Part shown: piece after piece, positions 57,310 to 64,000 of the stretch
How the letters are laid out: every line of letters starts with the position of its first letter
Numbering within the stretch: position 1 is the stretch's first letter
Assembly (NCBI GenBank): GCA_014898425.1
Contig: RCSZ01000007.1
Span: 1,116,001 to 1,180,000, forward strand
DNA length: 64,000 nt
Direction of reading: 5' to 3'
Origin: Botryotinia globosa
Taxonomy: Eukaryota; Ascomycota; Leotiomycetes; Helotiales; Sclerotiniaceae
Program-made: the position numbers and the translations under genes
The notes under the pieces: model-generated
The model's input: only the letters and a program-made list of their open reading frames with translations
Database searches by the model: none
Told to the model about the DNA's origin: nothing

Positions 57310-60300
57310 AGATTGCGAGGAGGTAGACCATAGTAATGGCACATCATCAAAGGGTTTTCTAGATACTGTGTTTCAAGGGTTGATTCACTTACTTCCCTAA
57401 AAGTCAATCAAGACACTAAACAAACAGACGACTGGTAGCTTAGGAAAATTATAGGTAGAAATCGTAGCTACTTCTAAATTATCCCTGAGATTCTACCCAC
57501 CTTGCTCACGAAAGCTAGAGGCCCCGGAAGAAATATACATATCCTGGATTTGACTTTCCAATATCTACATCGCTACTTTCCGTAAGGAGGATTTGTCATT
57601 CATATCACAGTGTGAATCTGGTGATATAATTGCGTTCCTCACATGTGCAATTTTTTATGTATCCTTACACCATTCAATGCTGATGAATACGTGAAGTTTG
57701 GATATGGAAGATATCACATCAAGAAGTGGGATACGGGCGATGCTTGCGAAAGTCCCAATGTGTGTGTAAGTGTGTGTGTGTGTGTGTGTGATGTGAACAA
57801 TTTATGCGCATATGATTTAAATCATCTATTCGGAAGAGGATACGAAGGTCAATTGATGCTCTGGCTTATACATGATTGTTGATTTGATGCTACTACCCAG
57901 CATAGAATCGCAATGCAAGAGAGCAATACCCCACGGGTCCCTATACCAACGTGTGTACCAGTACCGTATATTTCAATGCTAGCATACCCCGAAACGAAAC
58001 GCGAAACAGACATGAAGATGTACAGCTGGATCCTTCCACAGTCTCTCTATCACCGTAGTATATTGCGGCGCCGGGAGGTCAGTTATCCACGACAACACGA
58101 TGAACCATCGAATCCACGAAGAACTTTCTTCTATCCCGAACATAATGACCACCTTTCAGAATCCCATCTGAGCCCCAAACAACCATCCGGTTGAATATCA
58201 AACGTGGGAAAATCCATCATTTTGCATCGAGGTATGTTTGACTCATTCTCACTGCCACCTCCACGCCAGCTTCAATCCCTCTTCTGCCCTTCAGCACCTC
58301 CTCCCACATAGTATGTAATCAACAAAGGATTGCACGGTGCACACTGGCTCATCCTTCCATCTATAATGTACACGAGCCGCTCCTCCACATTCATCCCTTC
58401 CTTTGTTGCGAAAAAGATGGATGGAATAAGCTTGACAAGAAATCAGATCTCAGATCCTACGTTTCGCGATGTGCAACAAAATAATTTTTTGCTTCATTAT
58501 TCAACCACTTATCTCATCTCATCAGTTATCAAGTAAGCATTTCCAAGTGCTACGAGATGGGGCGCAAAGTGAGATCCTAGCACGAATCAAACTTCAAGCG
58601 AAATCCTTCTCGTGTTGAATGGATGTTTCGGGTAAGACGAGACATTCACATACGAATGTACAAAGGGAGAGAGTACCAATATACTGTTGCTTTGCGGCGA
58701 GGTACGAAGGGAACTCAACTGCCGATATTTCGTACATTGAAGCTGCGAAATCATTTATGCAATCTCTTTGAAGCCACAAATCAAACCGTGCAGGATGTGA
58801 TCTAAGATGCTGATATACAGAATGTCTGAGAGCTTCGCAAGCACACTGCTTTGACTTACTCATCTCATAGGACAATTTTAAAAAGACGATACTGTATATA
58901 CTAATAAAATGTGGTATCGAAGCCACCTTTTTGCAAATTGCGGAAAGCCAGTGAGCCACGCTAGGTAGCTAACCTTCCTTTGTTTCGCGTGCGCAGATAT
59001 ACTCCTACTGATACTGACAACGCCACTACCTGATACACTGACATAAACAATAATGGTAGATACCTAGTTTACCGAAAGGAGATGCGGATCGACTTGCTGC
59101 TAATAGTTACCTGCTATAGAATAAACTGATACAGTCTAGAAGAAAATGGTCAAAGGGAACTTCCTTTAGAATCCACCCGTAGACACCGGCGTTTCAAGCT
59201 CTGAAGTATGCTCGCCGAGGACCCTACATAGTAAGCAAGACATTGCCGGATTGAAGTAGCTTCATTGAGTAAAAAAGGTAAAGCAAGAAAGAAAAGTGTA
59301 ATTCCGCACAGATGGTCTGTCAGATCAGCATTACCTCAAGGCTCATGCTAGTCAAAAGAATGAAGCTATTTTGAGTATCTCAGTAGTCTCCGATGTCAGT
59401 GTTTCATCAGCATTTGGGCAGAGATACCATCGGCATGTGTTGTGGTCCATGGCAATTCTATATTTCCTTCGAATCTGAAGATACAGATCCAGAAGCAAAT
59501 CATTGGAGTACAACAGTTATAATTTAGACGCCGACATCGAGTTATCAGTCCAGCGAATACAGCTGAAGAAGATTTGCGGACAATTAGGTATAGAAGGAAG
59601 GTCGCTTTGGTGGTCTGCAGAAGCGCTACCGTAGTCACGAGGGCACAACATTTGTATCTGATAGCCGGGGTAAAATGACAGCGAAGACCGACCGGTATGT
59701 AGTAAGAGTGGCTTCAATACCGATCTTGGTATTTATTAATTTGAATGGCGTTAACGCTTTTCCACATCGATCCGTGAAAGGTTCCATTAGTTGGGTATCT
59801 TGGGATTGGTGCTCGGTGAATCTAGATCTAAAGAAATGAAGGGATGTCGATGCACTCCGTGTACATAGAAGCGGCAACGCGACGGATGGTGCGATCAATT
59901 TCCATAGAATGGAAAGAAAAGATGAGACAGCCGTGGCTTTCTCTCCAATGAGAACTCTGAAGAGCTCAAGCTTCGATGTTTCATGCATCATGCATACCTG
60001 CATTAATTTAACCCTGTTTAGACCAATATTTATTCATATTGCATTTTTGGGGTGAAAGAGCTAGCCAATTAGTGATGTATCAGATTCTTAAAGAGATGAT
60101 GGGGAAAGATTGAGAACCAATCGTTTAAAGATCACATTTTGGGGAAAATGCAGTCAGTCATCTTCTTAATGTATGACTGCGGGCAGGTCCCTTTCAGCAA
60201 GCGCTCGGTATTGACTTTTCTGCAGCAGTTGAATGCACCGCACGATGCAAGATTGCATATGAGATAGACTCCATACTGAAATATCGAATAGCTGTAGCGA

Positions 60301-61316
60301 GCTGGTAGTCAAGTGTTGAAATGTCAAAGCCTGCGAGATTAGTCGTTTATTGTCGCATTGCAATTGAATCCTTCTTGATACCATTGAACTAGTCCAGTAC
60401 CTGTGATTGTACGTCGTTTTACAAAAGAATTAACTACCAGTACATCATTTTGAACATCATCTTGGAAGCTTGGAACTTGAACTGAGGTAAGATCTTGCGA
60501 GGGTGGGATTGTATGTATCTACCGAGTACTCTATTTTCGGGATCACTGCATCGCATCGTATAGTGGAGTCCTGTGAGATTGTAGCACGGGAAATATTGTG
60601 GGATTGGTTTGATACTATGGTGGTACATATCTATCGTATGTATGTAAACGCCCAGTTTAATTGCTGAAGATACTCGAGTGGCTGGCAGAAGTTTGAGGGT
60701 AAGAATACTTCGCGCGTACCTGCTTTCTCTTGCCCAATGCCTACCCACTTGTCCACTTGCCCACTTGCCTACTTGCTCTAAAATACTTTCTTGGAATTTT
60801 AGGATATCGGGAATTTTGTTGCGAATTGTGGGAAAGCATTGGTAAGAGATGCTTGACACGATTTTAATGATGATCTTTGTCTAGTACCTAGGTTACAGGT
60901 AAGTATAAAAATAATACAAACCGAGTGAAGATCATGGCTATCTATGCGGCCCGTCTCTGGAGTCTATTGTTATCACGCCGCGAAATAAACTTTGGTATCC
61001 AAGAAGAAATCCTCAAGAGAAAAATGGGTGATACGCGTGATTGTCCAATGATCAATCATCATGTTGGTTCCATCGCTTATTCACCGGGTTCCCCTTCATC
61101 CATGATTCAAATTGAAGAAGCCATCTCGGCCATCACGAAAAAAGCATTTCTCTCTGTGGTTCCGTGATAGTCATAACAGGCAATACCTTGCTATAATTCA
61201 GATAGATTTTGTGTAATCGAGTTTCAAGTTGATGATGAAACAGGCACCTCCATTTAGGCTTGATCTTGCCTTGTTCGAAAGATTCCAGATTCCTTGAAGG
61301 TAAATCAACCACTCTA
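57310..61316. other. Gene-poor region left of the AT-rich element
   Basis: No supported gene in 4 kb. A (GT)n tract lies at about 57762-57790. A minus-strand frame at 59635-60003 (122 codons, true ATG) and a plus-strand frame at about 60925-61167 (80 codons) look only weakly coding and match nothing I know. Short CCTAGGTA-type motifs occur near 59030 and 60886. Confidence 0.45.
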
Positions 61317-62403
61317 CTTTCAGGCCACCCCTCTTTTGGGTCACCCTTTTACATCAAAAATCACTTTTTGGTTTATTAATATCTCTATCAATATTGAATA
61401 TAGTTTGATAAAAACTTATATATATATATAATTCGAATTATTTTAATTTTATATCAGAAGTTTTAATTTTTTAGGATTTTTCTAAATCGATTTCTAAAAC
61501 TTTAAAATACCGATTTTCAATTTATGTAGAAATCATATACAAATTTAAATTTTTATAAAATCTATAATAACTTTCAAAAAAATTAGTTAAAAATAAAGTA
61601 TAAAATTTTATTATAAATTTATAAGATATCTAATCTAAAAGATCTCAAAAAAATAAAAATTCCTTATAAATAAATATTTAAAAAAATACTCTCAAAATTA
61701 TACAAAATTACAAGGATTATTTATAATATTCTCAACTCATTATATATTATATCTCTATATATATTTTTTGAATTTTTTTTTTGAATTTCTATATAAATTG
61801 AAATTTGAGTTTTTCAAAAAGATATATAATTTTCTTTTAATAATTATTATTAAAAAGTTATTAAAGATTATATAGAAATTTAATACTTATATATAATTTC
61901 TATATAAATTTAAAAATCAATATTTTAAAGCTTTAGAAATCGTTTCACAAAAATTCTAAAAATCTAGAAATTTCAGAATAAATTTAATATAATTTGAGTG
62001 ATTATATAGATTTAAATTTTTATTAAATTATATTTAATATTGATAGAGATATTGATAGATTAAAAAAGTAATTTTTTATTAGCGCAGGATATAAGTAGTC
62101 AGCTGGACAACCTCGGGACTACTAAAAGTTAATATTAATAAAACTTAATCCCAGGATTATTAATTTAATTTATAATAAACTTATAAACAATAATACTATA
62201 AAAAGAAATATTTGTATAATTATAATATCAAAACTTCAAAAAAATGAGTTATAAATAATCAAACATATTTTAAACTAATCAAAGTATAAAATAAACTTTG
62301 AATAAAATTCAATATATCTTCTTATATAATCTCTTACTAAGATTATCAAACCCTTCCCAATATATTCTCTACTACTGAGCCCTGACAAGGGGTGGCCCGA
62401 AAG
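61317..62403. mobile_element. TA-flanked, AT-rich inverted-repeat element, degenerate
   Basis: A 1087-bp block of extremely AT-rich DNA with abrupt edges. The left end reads CTTTCAGGCCACCCCT and the right end, on the other strand, CTTTCGGGCCACCCCT: a 16-bp terminal inverted repeat with one transition. Both ends abut the dinucleotide TA (61315-61316 and 62404-62405), the target duplication typical of Tc1/mariner/pogo-type DNA transposons. Inside, about 61351-61595 and 61834-62085 form a second, long inverted repeat with a loop of about 240 bp. Differences between arms are mostly C/T or G/A, as expected from repeat-induced point mutation. No open frame over 60 codons exists inside, so it is non-autonomous or fully decayed. 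Superfamily assignment rests only on TA and the inverted repeats. Confidence 0.8.
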
Positions 62404-64000
62404 TAGGATGGTCGACTTAAATGTAGAAATCGAATCAAGAAATCCTCCCGAGAATCCGCGAAGACCTTATGGCGAGGTGCTTCCAGATGGTTGTGATGGA
62501 ATTTTGATCAGGTGAGTTTCAGGTTTGCAATGTTTACCTCATTACATTTTTGAACCCTTGAGGTACGGCGCCATACTGTAGGTAGATATGACAAGGTACA
62601 TCATGTGTGTGTCATTTTGGAGGTGCTTCAATGATGGCTTGCATTTGATATGTGAGGAGTGATTGGAAGAATTAGAGGGGTCCAGTTCAAATCGCGCGCT
62701 GCTATAAGGTTATGCATTGATGGCGGGGAGTTATGACATGAGAAAATCTAGCAAATGATGAACGAGAAAACTAACATCAGTCCGTGGAGGCTACGATTGG
62801 ATATTATCACCATGATCGCAAATATGGGAGGCTACGCCACTGGAGATGGATGAGAAATATCGGTCGCTCAAGTCGGCCCATCGACTCCCAAGTCGGCCCA
62901 AGTCCTGTTGAAAATAGGAACATCGAGACGATGCGCAAGTCGGCAATCTAAATTGAATGTATTCGTATGGTGTCGCATGAATTCATGGAGCTTTGTGATG
63001 AACATGTCAACCGTACTATCGCCGTCCGAAAGATCTGAAGCAAGGCCACGAAAAGATGTTTCCAAGTTCGAAGACGACAAGAATAGAAAGATTGGCAGCC
63101 ATTTACAAATCTCTCAACGGCTTCAGGCTGTCGTTGTGAAAAATAGTATGTATGTACTGTACCTACAATCTTGAGGCCAACCGAGGTCTCCTCAGCGTCG
63201 TTTCACAATAACATATTTATCCCCCCCCTATGGATACGACGGGCGCGGGATGACATACCAAGCATTTTCGTGACTCGCGGGTTGGATAACCCGTCAGTTT
63301 TGGAGCGTTAGTCCCATCGTTGGTCTCAACCACATGGATGGCATTCGTCAACTGTAGACTGTAGTCCTCCAAAAGCTTCAATCCTGGAAATCCACGGGTC
63401 TGCACACTGAGTAAGTTTGCCGTCATAGCAACGATCATCTAACGAGTTTGACGCTCAGATCGCGCGCTATTCACGCAAAGGCATTTACTTTTCGTTCTCG
63501 AAGCTGTCTATCTCCACGCTCGTCCATGGAAATTGCGGATGAGATTATCAGAAGTACGATGCTCCGGTACTTCTTCTGACCCTTATGATGAGAGGAAAGC
63601 CTTGGGTCGGATCTAGTCAGATTACAAGATACCTAGTTGAGATTCTAATCACTCTACTCAATCTTTTTCCAGCCAACATTTTTGCCTCTCTGTCAACTTA
63701 ACGCATGAATATTCTTAGGCTTTCCAATGTACCAACGTACTGCACTGACTGGATCATCTGTGCTTGGATATTGAAATGTCATAACGAATGTTTTTCGCCG
63801 CATTTATTGAATAACACTTCCGTCAACAACGCCCCTCATGATCCACTTCCTACCCACACAGAAAGGTGTCTTATGCCAAACATGGTCTTCCCAGCTCTTA
63901 TTCAAGATCAAATATAGAAACACGCTGTCTTCAGCTTCCTCAATTGCGAGTTCCGACTCCCGAGTCCCCAAGCGGTCGCACTAGCTCATTTTGTGATGTC
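62404..64000. other. Region right of the element, no gene assigned
   Basis: A coding-like plus-strand stretch at about 62413-62511 (VDLNVEIESRNPPENPRRPY, then GEVLPDGCDGILI) runs into a good donor GTGAGT. It could be an exon that the element has interrupted or adjoined. I could not find the next exon. The remaining frames are short and on both strands. The window ends here, so a gene may continue outside. Confidence 0.4.

Noticed and set aside
1..64000. CRISPR arrays, bacterial operons or rRNA genes
   Set aside because: Tandem repeats here are contiguous without unique spacers, genes contain spliceosomal introns, and no rRNA-like sequence was seen.

Overview
The window looks like nuclear DNA of a filamentous ascomycete. 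Genes carry short GT-AG introns (mostly 45-115 nt), AT/CT-rich leaders and microsatellite-rich spacers. The recognisable proteins are fungal: a HET-domain protein, Vam7, EB1/Bim1, secreted GH3 beta-glucosidases and a PL3 pectate lyase. The enzyme set suits a plant-associated member of the Pezizomycotina. A Leotiomycete such as a Botrytis/Sclerotinia relative is my best guess, but that is inference from overall impression and not from a marker gene.

Layout. 1-4.7 kb: a spacer with a 23-base C run, one small basic/acidic hypothetical gene (minus, 1678-2205) and unassigned DNA. 4.77-6.72 kb: a HET-domain gene whose reading frame breaks near its 3' third. 6.7-9.2 kb: a spacer with an 8 x 25-bp minisatellite. 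9.2-12.1 kb: a 951-codon gene for a membrane-anchored coiled-coil protein. 14.3-17.0 kb: two core cell-biology genes on the minus strand, the vacuolar SNARE Vam7 and the microtubule plus-end protein EB1 (four exons reconstructed). 18.4-21.7 kb: an eight-exon GH3 beta-glucosidase. 25.6-26.8 kb: a three-exon PL3 pectate lyase with a TATA box and a tandem-repeat leader. 26.8-39.5 kb: mostly gene-poor, with duplicated exon-like modules at 28.6-29.1 kb and one hypothetical gene at 31.9-32.9 kb. 39.5-40.4 kb: a hypothetical gene with two LPSY motifs. 41.9-45.05 kb: a second GH3 beta-glucosidase (minus), of the Aspergillus Bgl1 type. 45-56 kb: one hypothetical gene (48.6-49.6 kb) among dense simple repeats, including a 39-copy hexamer. 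56.4-57.3 kb: an acidic, probably nuclear protein gene split by a one-base frameshift at an A8 run. 61.3-62.4 kb: a very AT-rich, TA-flanked element with terminal inverted repeats and a large internal foldback, with differences typical of repeat-induced point mutation.

How genes may work together: the pectate lyase and two beta-glucosidases are secreted plant-polysaccharide enzymes. They cleave the pectin backbone and finish cello-oligosaccharide breakdown respectively, but they lie far apart and I see no shared operon-like control. Vam7 and EB1 are housekeeping. The HET gene would act in non-self recognition and cell death if intact.

Limits: gene models were built by hand from reading frames and splice signals. 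Start sites in multi-exon genes and all hypothetical genes need transcript support. Several kilobases remain without any call I can defend.
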